Assembly (NCBI GenBank): GCA_017476085.1
Contig: JAFVEJ010000154.1
Coordinates: 1-12,361 of the forward strand
DNA: 12,361 nucleotides
Reading direction: 5' to 3'
DNA from: Alphaproteobacteria bacterium
GTDB lineage: Bacteria > Pseudomonadota > Alphaproteobacteria > RF32 > CAG-977
A model generated the notes under the pieces. It worked only from the letters and a program-made list of their open reading frames with translations, had not been told where the DNA came from and made no database searches. Positions within the stretch are counted from its first letter, which is position 1; each line of letters begins with the position of its first letter. Below are positions 1 to 7,758 of this stretch, one piece after another. The position numbers and the translations under genes are program-made.

Positions 1-11
1 CCCCAAACAAA

Positions 12-31
12 AAGCCCCATACGGGGGGCTT
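12..31 (-). terminator. Intrinsic terminator of tRNA-His
   Basis: Read on the minus strand, a 7-bp stem (AAGCCCC pairing with GGGGCTT) closes a 6-base loop and is followed at once by a run of T. It lies 9 bases beyond the CCA end of the tRNA gene, as expected for a Rho-independent terminator ending a single-gene tRNA transcript. Confidence 0.75.
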
Positions 32-40
32 AAATTAAAA

Positions 41-118
41 TGGGGCGAAAGATGAGACTCGAACTCACGACATCCGGAACCACAATCCGGCGCTCTAACC
101 AACTGAGCTACTTTCGCC
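41..118 (-). tRNA. tRNA-His (anticodon GTG)
   Basis: The minus strand folds into a complete cloverleaf. The acceptor stem GCGAAAG pairs with CTTTCGC. T8 A9 follow, then a D stem GCTC/GAGC. The anticodon stem CCGGA/TCCGG carries the loop TTGTGGT, which places anticodon GTG at 81-83. The T stem GTGAG/CTCAT carries the loop TTCGAGT. The 3' CCA is encoded at 41-43. Position 118 supplies G-1, which can pair with C73 (position 44), the classical identity element for histidyl-tRNA synthetase. The coordinates include G-1 and CCA. The gene stands alone, divergent from glnB. Confidence 0.97.
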
Positions 119-130
119 GCCGTAAGGTCT

Positions 131-578
<448 letters not shown>

Positions 579-584
579 CTTTAA

Positions 585-610
585 GGCGGCATACCATCCG
601 CCGTTTTTTG
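585..610 (+). terminator. Terminator-like hairpin between glnB and glnA
   Basis: GGCGG (585-589) pairs with CCGCC (598-602) around an 8-base loop. A G and six T residues follow, at 603-609. This resembles a weak intrinsic terminator placed seven bases after the glnB stop and ending about 15 bases before the glnA ATG. It could attenuate read-through into glnA or be a processing site. The stem is only 5 bp, so full termination is doubtful. Confidence 0.45.
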
Positions 611-624
611 AAAAGGGAAAAAAC

Positions 625-2046
625 ATGGTTAAAGACATCAAAGATGCTGAAGGCCTGCTGCAGTTTGTGGCAGAAGAATCAATCACTTACGTTGATTTTC
701 GTTTTACGGATTATAAAGGGAAATGGCACCATGTCAGCTATCACCAGTCCGTATTGGACGAAGATATGCTGGAAGACGGTTTGATGTTTGACGGTTCTTC
801 TCTGCCAGGGTGGTGTACGATTAACGAGTCTGATATGCTTTTGAGGCCTGATTACACCACAACGGGGATCGATCCTTTTGCGGCGCAAAAAACGGCGTTC
901 GTCATCTGCAACATCGTTGATCCCGTAACGGGACAGCCGTATTCCCGCGACCCGCGTTCCACGGCGAAAAAAGCGGAAGCCTATCTGGCTTCAACCGGTA
1001 TCGCCGATTCCGTTTATGTCGGGGCTGAAGCGGAATTTTTCGTTTTTGACGATGTGAAAACGTGCGTTTCCCCCGAAAAAATATCCATTGAAATCAATTC
1101 GATCGAAGCCGACAGCATGGCGGATAAAGACATCGTCGGCGGCAACACCGGCCATCGTCCGGGAATCAAAGGCGGTTATTTTCCCTTGCCGCCCGTTGAT
1201 TCGGCGAACGACTTGCGTGCCGAAATGCTGACGGTGATGGCTCAGCTGGGATTGCCGGTGGACAAACATCATCACGAAGTCGCCGCGGCTCAGCATGAAT
1301 TGGGCTTTGCATTCGATCATATGATCAAGACGGCGGATAATCTGCAACTGTATAAATATGTCGTCCGCAATGTTGCCGACCGGTACGGCAAAACGGCGAC
1401 CTTTATGCCCAAGCCGGTGATGGGCGACAACGGTTCGGGGATGCACACGCATATGTCGTTCTGGAAAGGGGACAAGCCCTTGTTCGCCGGAACGGGCTAT
1501 GCCGATCTGTCCGACAAGGCGTTGTACTTCATCGGCGGGATTATCAGGCATGCTCACGCGGTCAACGCGTTCACCAACCCGACAACCAACAGCTATAAGC
1601 GTTTGGTTCCCGGTTTTGAAGCTCCCGTTTTGTTGGCATATTCGGCACGCAACCGTTCGGCTTCCTGTCGGATTCCGTTCGGTTCCAGCCCGAAAGCCAA
1701 ACGCGTTGAAATCCGTTTTCCTGATCCGACTGCGAATCCGTATCTGGCATTCGCCGCTTTGATGATGGCGGGGTTGGACGGCATTGAAAACAAAATCAAT
1801 CCGGGCGAACCGATGGATAAGAATCTGTACGATCTGCCGCCGGAAGAATTGAAAGATATTCCTTCCGTCGCCATCGACTTACGGCAGGCTCTGGACGCTT
1901 TGGATACCGATCGCGCTTTTCTGAAAAAAGGCGACGTGTTCACCGATGACCTGATCGATTCATACTTGGAAATCAAGCGGGAGGAACTCAAGGAGTTCGA
2001 CCGGACGCCGCATCCGCTTGAATATAAGATGTATTATTCCCTGTAA
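625..2046 (+). CDS. glnA: Glutamine synthetase type I (GlnA)
   Basis: A 473-residue type I glutamine synthetase (E. coli 469), which makes glutamine from glutamate, ammonia and ATP as a cytoplasmic dodecamer. Visible landmarks are the N-terminal beta-grasp with RFTDYKGKW and MFDGSS, metal-binding E135 and E137 in GAEAEFF, KHHHE at 214-218, NGSGMHTH at 269-276, and RNRSAS at 342-347. The adenylylation site NLYDLPPEE has its Tyr at 402, equivalent to E. coli Tyr397, so the enzyme should be a GlnE substrate. The ATG at 625 is chosen because conserved sequence begins there and an AGGGA lies at 614-618. Longer in-frame starts run into glnB. The stop is TAA, one base before the next gene's ATG. Regulation by PII and GlnE is inferred from the family and the neighbours. 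Confidence 0.98.
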   Translation: MVKDIKDAEGLLQFVAEESITYVDFRFTDYKGKWHHVSYHQSVLDEDMLEDGLMFDGSSLPGWCTINESDMLLRPDYTTTGIDPFAAQKTAFVICNIVDPVTGQPYSRDPRSTAKKAEAYLASTGIADSVYVGAEAEFFVFDDVKTCVSPEKISIEINSIEADSMADKDIVGGNTGHRPGIKGGYFPLPPVDSANDLRAEMLTVMAQLGLPVDKHHHEVAAAQHELGFAFDHMIKTADNLQLYKYVVRNVADRYGKTATFMPKPVMGDNGSGMHTHMSFWKGDKPLFAGTGYADLSDKALYFIGGIIRHAHAVNAFTNPTTNSYKRLVPGFEAPVLLAYSARNRSASCRIPFGSSPKAKRVEIRFPDPTANPYLAFAALMMAGLDGIENKINPGEPMDKNLYDLPPEELKDIPSVAIDLRQALDALDTDRAFLKKGDVFTDDLIDSYLEIKREELKEFDRTPHPLEYKMYYSL

Positions 2047-2047
2047 T

Positions 2048-3391
2048 ATGATGCGCCGCGCCGTCCTGATATTCGGAGTTGTTTTCTGGCTCTTGATCGG
2101 GGCGGCCCGGGCTGAATCTCTTTCTTTGGTGCGTGACGAGGAAGTCGAACGCACCATTGCTTTTTATTTGACGCCTTTGTTTGAAAAAGCCGGACTGGAT
2201 CCGAAAGCAATGGAAATCCATCTGGTTAAAGACGATACGATCAACGCGTTTGCAGCCAAAGGACTACACGTTTTCATTCATACGGGCTTGATTTTAAAAG
2301 CGGATAACGCGCAGGAAATCATTGCCGTTTTAGCGCATGAAACGGGACATATTGCGGGCGGGCATATCGTTCGGCTGTATGAAAATATGCGGATTGCACA
2401 GCGCAGTATGCTCTTATCAATGATTTTTGGCGCGGTAGCGGTCGCCGCAGGCGGAGGAGCTGATGCTGCCGTCGGTTCAATGTTGGGCGGAACCAATATG
2501 ATGCAAAGCGTATTTGCCGCTTACCGCCGGACGGAGGAAAACGCCGCCGATCAGGTAGCTGTTTCTTTATTGCAGAAAACCGGACACGATCTGTCCGGTT
2601 TGGAAACGATTATGCGGAAATTGAAGACGCAGGAAAGTTATCAGGCAACGGACGATTTCGTATTGTGGCGTTCTCATCCGGCGTCCAAAGAACGCTTGGA
2701 AGTCATATTGAATCAGAAAAAGACGAATTTTTCCCCGAACCGTAAAAGAATGGAAATTGAAAACTTTTTATTTGACCGCATTAAAGCAAAATTAGCCGGT
2801 TTTCTATATCCTGCAAAAAAAGTATCTGAACGTTATCCCGAAACAGACAACAGTTTGCCGGCCCGTTATGCCCGAGCGATTGCCGATTATAAAGACGGAA
2901 TGTTTAAAAGCGCTTTGGAGCGTACAGACTCTTTGATCGCCGATTATCCGAACGATCCGTATTTTTACGAATTAAAGGGGCAAATTCTGTTTGAAACGGG
3001 AAAAGCGGCCGATGCGGTGGAGCCGTATCAAAAAGCTGTTTCTTTGTTGCCGGATTCCGCATTGATGCGGCTGGGATTGATTCAGGCACAGATTGAAAAG
3101 GACGATGCGGATAGTTTGGCGGATGCCGAAAAGCGTCTGTCCGTTTTTACCAATATGAGCCATGAAATTCCTCTGATTTGGCGGCTCCAAGCCATTGTGT
3201 ACGGGCGAACGGGGCGACAAGGCTTGGCGTCATACGCTTTGGCGGAATACAATTTAGCTTTGGGAAATAAAAAACAAGCGGAAAGTTTTGCCAAACGCGC
3301 GGCTGAAACGTTGCCGGAAGGAATGCCGGCTCAACTGAGAGCCGAAGATATTTTACAAAGCGTCCAAAGTGTAAAGTCAAATAATAAATAA
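2048..3391 (+). CDS. Secreted M48 metallopeptidase with TPR repeats (BepA/YfgC-like)
   Basis: A 447-residue periplasmic zinc metallopeptidase resembling BepA/YfgC, which in E. coli takes part in outer-membrane protein assembly and degradation. The N-terminus is a signal peptide: MMRRA, a hydrophobic core, then AARA before ESL (cleavage near residue 22). The zinc motif HETGH has H97, E98 and H101. The third ligand is E164 in EENAAD. A hydrophobic, glycine/alanine-rich segment lies between them. From about residue 275 to 425 the sequence is helical, with at least one clear TPR (PNDPYFYELKGQILFETGKA). The ATG at 2048 (or 2051) sits one base after the glnA stop and I see no good Shine-Dalgarno, so translational coupling to glnA is likely. 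An upstream TTG at 2018 is rejected because it would bury the signal peptide. The exact substrate is unknown. Confidence 0.9.
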   Translation: MMRRAVLIFGVVFWLLIGAARAESLSLVRDEEVERTIAFYLTPLFEKAGLDPKAMEIHLVKDDTINAFAAKGLHVFIHTGLILKADNAQEIIAVLAHETGHIAGGHIVRLYENMRIAQRSMLLSMIFGAVAVAAGGGADAAVGSMLGGTNMMQSVFAAYRRTEENAADQVAVSLLQKTGHDLSGLETIMRKLKTQESYQATDDFVLWRSHPASKERLEVILNQKKTNFSPNRKRMEIENFLFDRIKAKLAGFLYPAKKVSERYPETDNSLPARYARAIADYKDGMFKSALERTDSLIADYPNDPYFYELKGQILFETGKAADAVEPYQKAVSLLPDSALMRLGLIQAQIEKDDADSLADAEKRLSVFTNMSHEIPLIWRLQAIVYGRTGRQGLASYALAEYNLALGNKKQAESFAKRAAETLPEGMPAQLRAEDILQSVQSVKSNNK

Positions 3392-3403
3392 AAAGATAAT
3401 TGT

Positions 3404-3432
3404 TTGAAATAAGCTCTTTTTTGTTGTACTAT
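3404..3432 (+). promoter_or_regulatory. Sigma-70 promoter for the DsbA-like gene
   Basis: TTGAAA (3404-3409) and TACTAT (3427-3432) are separated by exactly 17 bases and each matches consensus at 5 of 6 positions. Transcription would start near 3440, giving a leader of about 30 bases with GAGGGA (3457-3462) ahead of the ATG at 3470. It lies in the 78-base gap after the M48 gene, so the DsbA-like gene can be transcribed independently of glnBA. Confidence 0.65.
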
Positions 3433-3469
3433 TCCTTCTTAGGTTTCTTACTATAAGAGGGAAGTTTCT

Positions 3470-4219
3470 ATGTTGCGTAAAGTTTTTGTATTTTTGTTTT
3501 TGACAGCTGTTGCGGTTCCGGCTTCGGCCGAAGCAAAATTTTTTAACTTCGGTATGAATGAAGCAGAGGTTAAAAACGTTGTCAAAGAATATTTGTTGAA
3601 TAATCCTGAAATCGTCAAAGAAGCGATGGATAATTATGCCGCTAAAGAGGCGGAACTGAAAAAGCAGGCGGTCGTAAAAAAACTGAAAACATATCGCACC
3701 GCTTTGGAACGCGATCCCAGCACTCCGGTTTTGGGAAATCCTGACGGCGATGTGACAGTCGTAGAATTTTTTGATTATAACTGCGGTTATTGCAAAATGA
3801 TGTTCCCGAAAGTGTGGGAGTATGTTCAGAATGACGGAAATATTCGCTGGGTTTTAAAAGATTTGCCTTCTTTGGGGGAAACATCCAAATTGGCTGCCCG
3901 GGCGGGATTGGCGGCTCAGAAACAGGGCAAATATTTTGAAATGCATCAGGCCATGATTACGCATGAAGGTTCTTTATCCGAAGAAGATATTGTCGCTTAT
4001 GCAAAAACGATCGGTTTGGATATGGAAAAATTTGAAAAAGACAGAAAAGATCCTGCTTTGGATAAGATTATAAATGCAAATCGTACGTTGGCCGGACAGT
4101 TTGAATTCTATGGTATTCCTGATTTCATTATCGGTGATTTCATTTCCAACGGCGCTATGATGGGCGATGAATTGAATGTTAATGTAACGGCTTTCCGTGA
4201 AGCGGCTGCCGAAAAATAA
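3470..4219 (+). CDS. Periplasmic DsbA-family thioredoxin-like protein (ScsC/Com1-like)
   Basis: A 249-residue exported thiol-disulfide protein. A signal peptide (MLRKVF, hydrophobic core, PASA) is probably cleaved after Ala20. Residues about 31-75 form a charged helical region (VKNVVKEYLLNNPEIVKEAM) like the N-terminal oligomerisation segment of ScsC-type DsbA proteins. The thioredoxin fold begins near residue 86. The active site CGYC at 105-108 is preceded by EFFDYN, and the cis-Pro loop GIPDF has Pro217. It likely oxidises or isomerises disulfides in the periplasm. Oligomeric ScsC proteins can act as isomerases, but that cannot be decided here. The residue after the cis-Pro is Asp, which is unusual. 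The start at 3470 has a clear GAGGGA Shine-Dalgarno. Its own promoter lies upstream and a strong terminator follows. The stop is TAA. Confidence 0.93.
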   Translation: MLRKVFVFLFLTAVAVPASAEAKFFNFGMNEAEVKNVVKEYLLNNPEIVKEAMDNYAAKEAELKKQAVVKKLKTYRTALERDPSTPVLGNPDGDVTVVEFFDYNCGYCKMMFPKVWEYVQNDGNIRWVLKDLPSLGETSKLAARAGLAAQKQGKYFEMHQAMITHEGSLSEEDIVAYAKTIGLDMEKFEKDRKDPALDKIINANRTLAGQFEFYGIPDFIIGDFISNGAMMGDELNVNVTAFREAAAEK

Positions 4220-4235
4220 GGAAAAACATTAATAA

Positions 4236-4267
4236 AAAAACGCCGGAAAGAAATTTCCGGCGTTTTT
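4236..4267. terminator. Strong bidirectional intrinsic terminator
   Basis: CGCCGGAAA (4241-4249) pairs with TTTCCGGCG (4254-4262) around a GAAA tetraloop. The stem is extended by flanking A (4236-4240) and T (4263-4267) runs. It is followed by T on both strands, so it can end the DsbA-like gene (17 bases after its stop) and also catch transcripts from the convergent YhdP-like gene. The remaining 4268-4403 holds no gene that I can support. Confidence 0.93.
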
Positions 4268-4403
4268 GCATTATGAAAACCATGTCAGGCGGGTAAAAAA
4301 TATCTTGGATGAATTTAGACGGAAAATTACGGGCTTATTTTTGTCATATTAAAAAAACATCCGCCAAAGGACAAGGAGGCCTATATTTTATATATGTTTT
4401 TCT

Positions 4404-7400
4404 TTAGGGATCCAATATCCGTTCAGCCGGTTCACGCTGCAGTTCTTCATCCGCGATTTCTTTTTCAAGAGAAGAATCAAGCGGTTTAAATTCGGTGTTT
4501 TTTGCTGTATCGACAGCTGTTTTTTTACTTGCCTCTTTTTTGCTTAAATCGCCTTCTTCTCTGGTGATTTTGCCAAAGACGGATCGGAAGGCTCCCGGCG
4601 CAAGGGCGGAAAAGCCGTTGACCGAGATATCTGGAGAAGGCAATTTTCCTTTAATTGTATAGGTCGGCGCAATTAATCCGCCACCTTTTTCGCCGGAAAA
4701 CAACCCGCCGATCAAAGGAATTTTGCCTAAAAAACTGTTAGCCGTGTAAAACGGAATAATCGAACCGTATAAGTTCATATATCCGGTCTGCCAGTAGTAT
4801 TTTCCGTTCAATGTGATTCCCAAAGACGATCCGGAAACAAGAGCCGATTCTAATGTTAAGCTTTCATAATCAGTCGTAAACGGAATATCGGCTGTGTCAA
4901 AAAACAAACCCTCTCCGCGCAAAGTGTCGATTATGCCCGTAAAGGAAGTCATCTGCAGAATTTTGATCAGCATTTGATCATTTTCCAGATAAAAATCAGA
5001 TATTGTCAAAGTCCCTTTTGTTCCGATGCCGGCCGTGTAAGTTCCGTTCAATTCCAAATGACCGCCTTTGACGGTGGATGTATAATCCAGCGCCCGCAAA
5101 GTATAGCCGGCATCTTCGGAAGAGACAGATAGCGTGTAAATCTTTTCTTTTGATGTCGGCTTTAACAATAAAGACAAAGGAACTTTTTTGACGCCGACAA
5201 AACTGTTGAACCGCATATTTTTCCAACCGTCATAGTAGTGTGCGGAAATTGTGTTTTTCTCCGAATATCCTTTTTCGCTCAGCCATAATTTGTCAATGGA
5301 CACGTTTAATTTTATATGAAAAGGGTCGGTTGCTTTTTTTGCATCGGGATCCGGATGCGTGTTTAAGGATGTGCCGTTGTTTAATAAAGCTGAAATATCC
5401 AATTCCTTTCCGCTCAAATCGATGGAAATATTTCTGTCTTCGGAAAAATCAGCGGAAATGCGGGCATCGGTACGCGTTGTTTTAACATAAGGAACGGCAA
5501 TTTGTTTTAACATCCCTTGTTTCGTAAACGTTAATTTACCGTTGATCTGTGTTCCCTGATCATCCGTTAGAGAAATTAGCGGCGCTTCTGTCGGTTTTCC
5601 ATCGGCTAAATTTAAAGTAAAGGCGGCTTTTCCCGGAGCTTTTTCGGGTTTGTTCCAACCGATTTCGTATAAATTAATGGCGGTTTTTGTTAAATCGGCG
5701 GTAATGTTCAATACTCCCGTCCGGTTATGTTTCAGAATCAGACTGAGATCCGTCGGCATAACACCGGAAACTGCAGGCGCGGTGAAAAACGGATAGTTTA
5801 ACCGATCCCGTGCGCGATCGTTTAAATTGACGGAAAGTTTAATATCGGTCATAGGATTGATTTTCGGATCAAAGGTCTGGTCCAGCGTGTATTTTGCCGT
5901 GGCTCCGTAGAACAATGCCGTGCCGTTTAAAGACAGCTTTTTACCGTCCATTTTTACTTTCAGAATCGCATCCTGTAATCCCAATCCTAATACAATGTCT
6001 TCAACATCGGCATTGCGCACATCCGCATCGACTTTGACGTAAATTTGATCCGGACTTTTAAAGGCGTCCCCCAAAGGAAACTTGAGCTGTAAATTTCCAT
6101 GAGCCGTTCCTGTCGTTTTTTTGGGATCAATTCCGATGGCGCTCATTAACTGCAGTGCGGGAAAATCCAGAATTTCCAGAATATCGGGAACTTTCCCCGC
6201 TGCGTTTATATTCAGAGCCGCAGTCGTTACGGGGTCTGTCATACCCAAAATGGAAAAAGTACCGCCTTTCTGAGCGGCAACATTATGCGAAACCGCTTTT
6301 TCAATCGTGACGATCAGATCGTTCAATGTTAAATGAACTTGACCGGATACTTTATCGACGGTCGGCATGTTGTCCAGGTAAGCGACTTGGGTTTCCGTAA
6401 CATTGATTATGCCGTCCACCATATCGGGAGTAATGCCGGTTTCATTTTGCAGTCCTTTGAAATGCAAAACAAAGTCAGCGTTATCAATCATTCCTCCGCG
6501 CAAATTCTGTTTGACCCAGGTATGCACATCCGGTCCGAGAGAAGCCGGCCAGTAAGAGGGCAGCATAGCCATAGGCACGTTTTGTGCTTTTGCATTCAGG
6601 GTCGCCTGAATTTTTTCCCAACTGCCGGTGTCGATAATGCTGCCGATTCCCGAAACGGTTAGGTTGCCTTGCGCCGTAGCTCCGCTCTGCATAACCAAAT
6701 CAAAACGGGAAATATCAAAGCCGTCGGCAGAGTTGTGTATTGATCCGGTAACGGCGAATCGTTTCAAATCATAACGGGCGATTACCGGATCGGGCAGGTT
6801 GATCATTCCCCGCGAGCCGGAAAGCGTGAATTTAATTTGATTTACGGCGTTGCGCAGATAAGCCAGAGAAGCTTGTTTCAGCGGCAGGATATCCAACTGT
6901 GTTTCCAGTTTTAAACTGACCGGTGTGGTAAAGTTTTTTAAAAACGGATATTTTTGTGCCGCAGGCAATTGTGCCAGCTCAAGATTCTCTGTTTTAATCA
7001 CAAAGGGAATCTTTTTATTTTTTCTTGTCCAGCGCCCTTTGAGGGACAGAGATTGATAACGATTTTGGTCCAACGCAATTTTGACGGAACCGTCAAGCTT
7101 GTTTCTGTGGAATCGTCTGGAATAAGTCAAATTTGCATCCGATATATTCCAAATGGCATTGTGCAGCGCATCGGAAATTTTGATTTGAGCTTTGATTAAG
7201 GAAAATTCGGTTAAATGTTTTTCCCTTTTTAAAGTTTTCAATAACGTTTCCAATGCGATGGAAGATTTATTTTCATCGACTTCTTGTTTAATTTCACCTT
7301 GCTTGTCTAAAGTTAAATGCAGATAGGGACGGTAAATGACTAATGTTTTAGGGGCTATCGTGCCGCGCAGCAGCGCAGCCAAACTGAAAGAAAAGGAAAG

Positions 7401-7688
7401 CTGCGGAATAGAGGCGATTAATTTCTTTTCGTTATCAAAGGCTTTAAAATCTCTGACGGAAAAGTCTATCAGATGCTTTAGTCCGCCCCATTGAAGTTCG
7501 GCCGTTTTAATGGAAATATCCATCGGTGTATCCGAAGTCGCGGCAATTTGAACCAGATAGGGCGTTAATTTATTTATGTTTATAGGGCCATGGTGCAGGC
7601 GCCACAAAAAAGCTCCCGCCGCAATCAGAAAAAAGATCATAGCGATTTGCAGCGGAATCAAGAAGATTTTGAAAAGCTTGCGCAGCAC
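4404..7688 (-). CDS. YhdP/AsmA-like large envelope protein (DUF3971-type)
   Basis: About 1094 residues, with one N-terminal membrane anchor (residues about 6-29, cytoplasmic N-terminus rich in Lys/Arg) and a long periplasmic part of repeating beta-strand character. It resembles the AsmA-like/YhdP family, thought to bridge the envelope and move phospholipids toward the outer membrane. Family-like landmarks are the YWPASLGPDVHTWV segment near residue 380 (DUF3971 region) and the C-terminal stretch with IPLIGGLFSGEKGGG, TYTIKGKLPSPDISVN and SALAPGAFRSVF. A charged, probably disordered tail of roughly 55 residues follows. I chose GTG at 7688 because AAGAGG lies 7 bases upstream and a promoter ends just before it. 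The ATG at 7751 would lie upstream of the likely transcription start. Divergent from glnE. The stop is TAA. The assignment rests on remembered family motifs; the precise substrate is unknown. Confidence 0.85.
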   Translation of the reverse strand: MLRKLFKIFLIPLQIAMIFFLIAAGAFLWRLHHGPININKLTPYLVQIAATSDTPMDISIKTAELQWGGLKHLIDFSVRDFKAFDNEKKLIASIPQLSFSFSLAALLRGTIAPKTLVIYRPYLHLTLDKQGEIKQEVDENKSSIALETLLKTLKREKHLTEFSLIKAQIKISDALHNAIWNISDANLTYSRRFHRNKLDGSVKIALDQNRYQSLSLKGRWTRKNKKIPFVIKTENLELAQLPAAQKYPFLKNFTTPVSLKLETQLDILPLKQASLAYLRNAVNQIKFTLSGSRGMINLPDPVIARYDLKRFAVTGSIHNSADGFDISRFDLVMQSGATAQGNLTVSGIGSIIDTGSWEKIQATLNAKAQNVPMAMLPSYWPASLGPDVHTWVKQNLRGGMIDNADFVLHFKGLQNETGITPDMVDGIINVTETQVAYLDNMPTVDKVSGQVHLTLNDLIVTIEKAVSHNVAAQKGGTFSILGMTDPVTTAALNINAAGKVPDILEILDFPALQLMSAIGIDPKKTTGTAHGNLQLKFPLGDAFKSPDQIYVKVDADVRNADVEDIVLGLGLQDAILKVKMDGKKLSLNGTALFYGATAKYTLDQTFDPKINPMTDIKLSVNLNDRARDRLNYPFFTAPAVSGVMPTDLSLILKHNRTGVLNITADLTKTAINLYEIGWNKPEKAPGKAAFTLNLADGKPTEAPLISLTDDQGTQINGKLTFTKQGMLKQIAVPYVKTTRTDARISADFSEDRNISIDLSGKELDISALLNNGTSLNTHPDPDAKKATDPFHIKLNVSIDKLWLSEKGYSEKNTISAHYYDGWKNMRFNSFVGVKKVPLSLLLKPTSKEKIYTLSVSSEDAGYTLRALDYTSTVKGGHLELNGTYTAGIGTKGTLTISDFYLENDQMLIKILQMTSFTGIIDTLRGEGLFFDTADIPFTTDYESLTLESALVSGSSLGITLNGKYYWQTGYMNLYGSIIPFYTANSFLGKIPLIGGLFSGEKGGGLIAPTYTIKGKLPSPDISVNGFSALAPGAFRSVFGKITREEGDLSKKEASKKTAVDTAKNTEFKPLDSSLEKEIADEELQREPAERILDP

Positions 7689-7695
7689 GGACAAA

Positions 7696-7701
7696 CCTCT
7701 T
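7696..7701 (-). promoter_or_regulatory. Ribosome binding site that sets the YhdP-like start
   Basis: AAGAGG on the minus strand ends 7 bases before GTG at 7688. This is ideal spacing and is the main reason for preferring GTG over ATG at 7751, which would add 21 residues (MERTPSGF...) that do not look like part of a membrane-anchor leader. Confidence 0.7.
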
Positions 7702-7721
7702 AAATTAGGAAAAGTTATAAC

Positions 7722-7750
7722 ACTATAGAATCCTGAAGGCGTTCTTTCCA
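7722..7750 (-). promoter_or_regulatory. Probable promoter of the YhdP-like gene
   Basis: On the minus strand TGGAAA (7745-7750) is followed after 17 bases by TATAGT (7722-7727), matching consensus at 4 of 6 and 5 of 6 positions. Transcription would begin near 7715, leaving a short leader containing AAGAGG before GTG 7688. On the plus strand the same bases hold TAGAAT (7726-7731), a possible glnE -10 without a convincing -35. Divergent promoters therefore appear to overlap in this 70-base gap. Confidence 0.45.
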
Positions 7751-7758
7751 CAAAGAAG

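Noticed and set aside
991..1557. 188-residue reading frame on the minus strand inside glnA
   Set aside because: It is fully antisense to well-conserved glnA, has no recognisable domain, and reflects codon bias of the sense gene. The other antisense frames are shadows too.
3388..3420. AAAAAGA/TCTTTTT hairpin as terminator of the M48 gene
   Set aside because: It is an almost pure A-T stem with an 18-base loop, too unstable, and it overlaps the DsbA-like promoter.
4340..4381. Second minus-strand terminator downstream of the YhdP-like gene
   Set aside because: A CCTCC/GGCGG pairing before seven T has a central mismatch and is weak. The hairpin at 4236-4267 is a far better terminator.
4373..4480. 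Small plus-strand ORF starting at ATG 4393 after AAGGAGG
   Set aside because: The spacing from AAGGAGG is too long, the peptide is only about 28 residues, and it overlaps the YhdP-like gene antisense.
7689..7751. Start of the YhdP-like gene at ATG 7751
   Set aside because: It lies upstream of the probable transcription start and has no Shine-Dalgarno. GTG 7688 has AAGAGG at ideal spacing.
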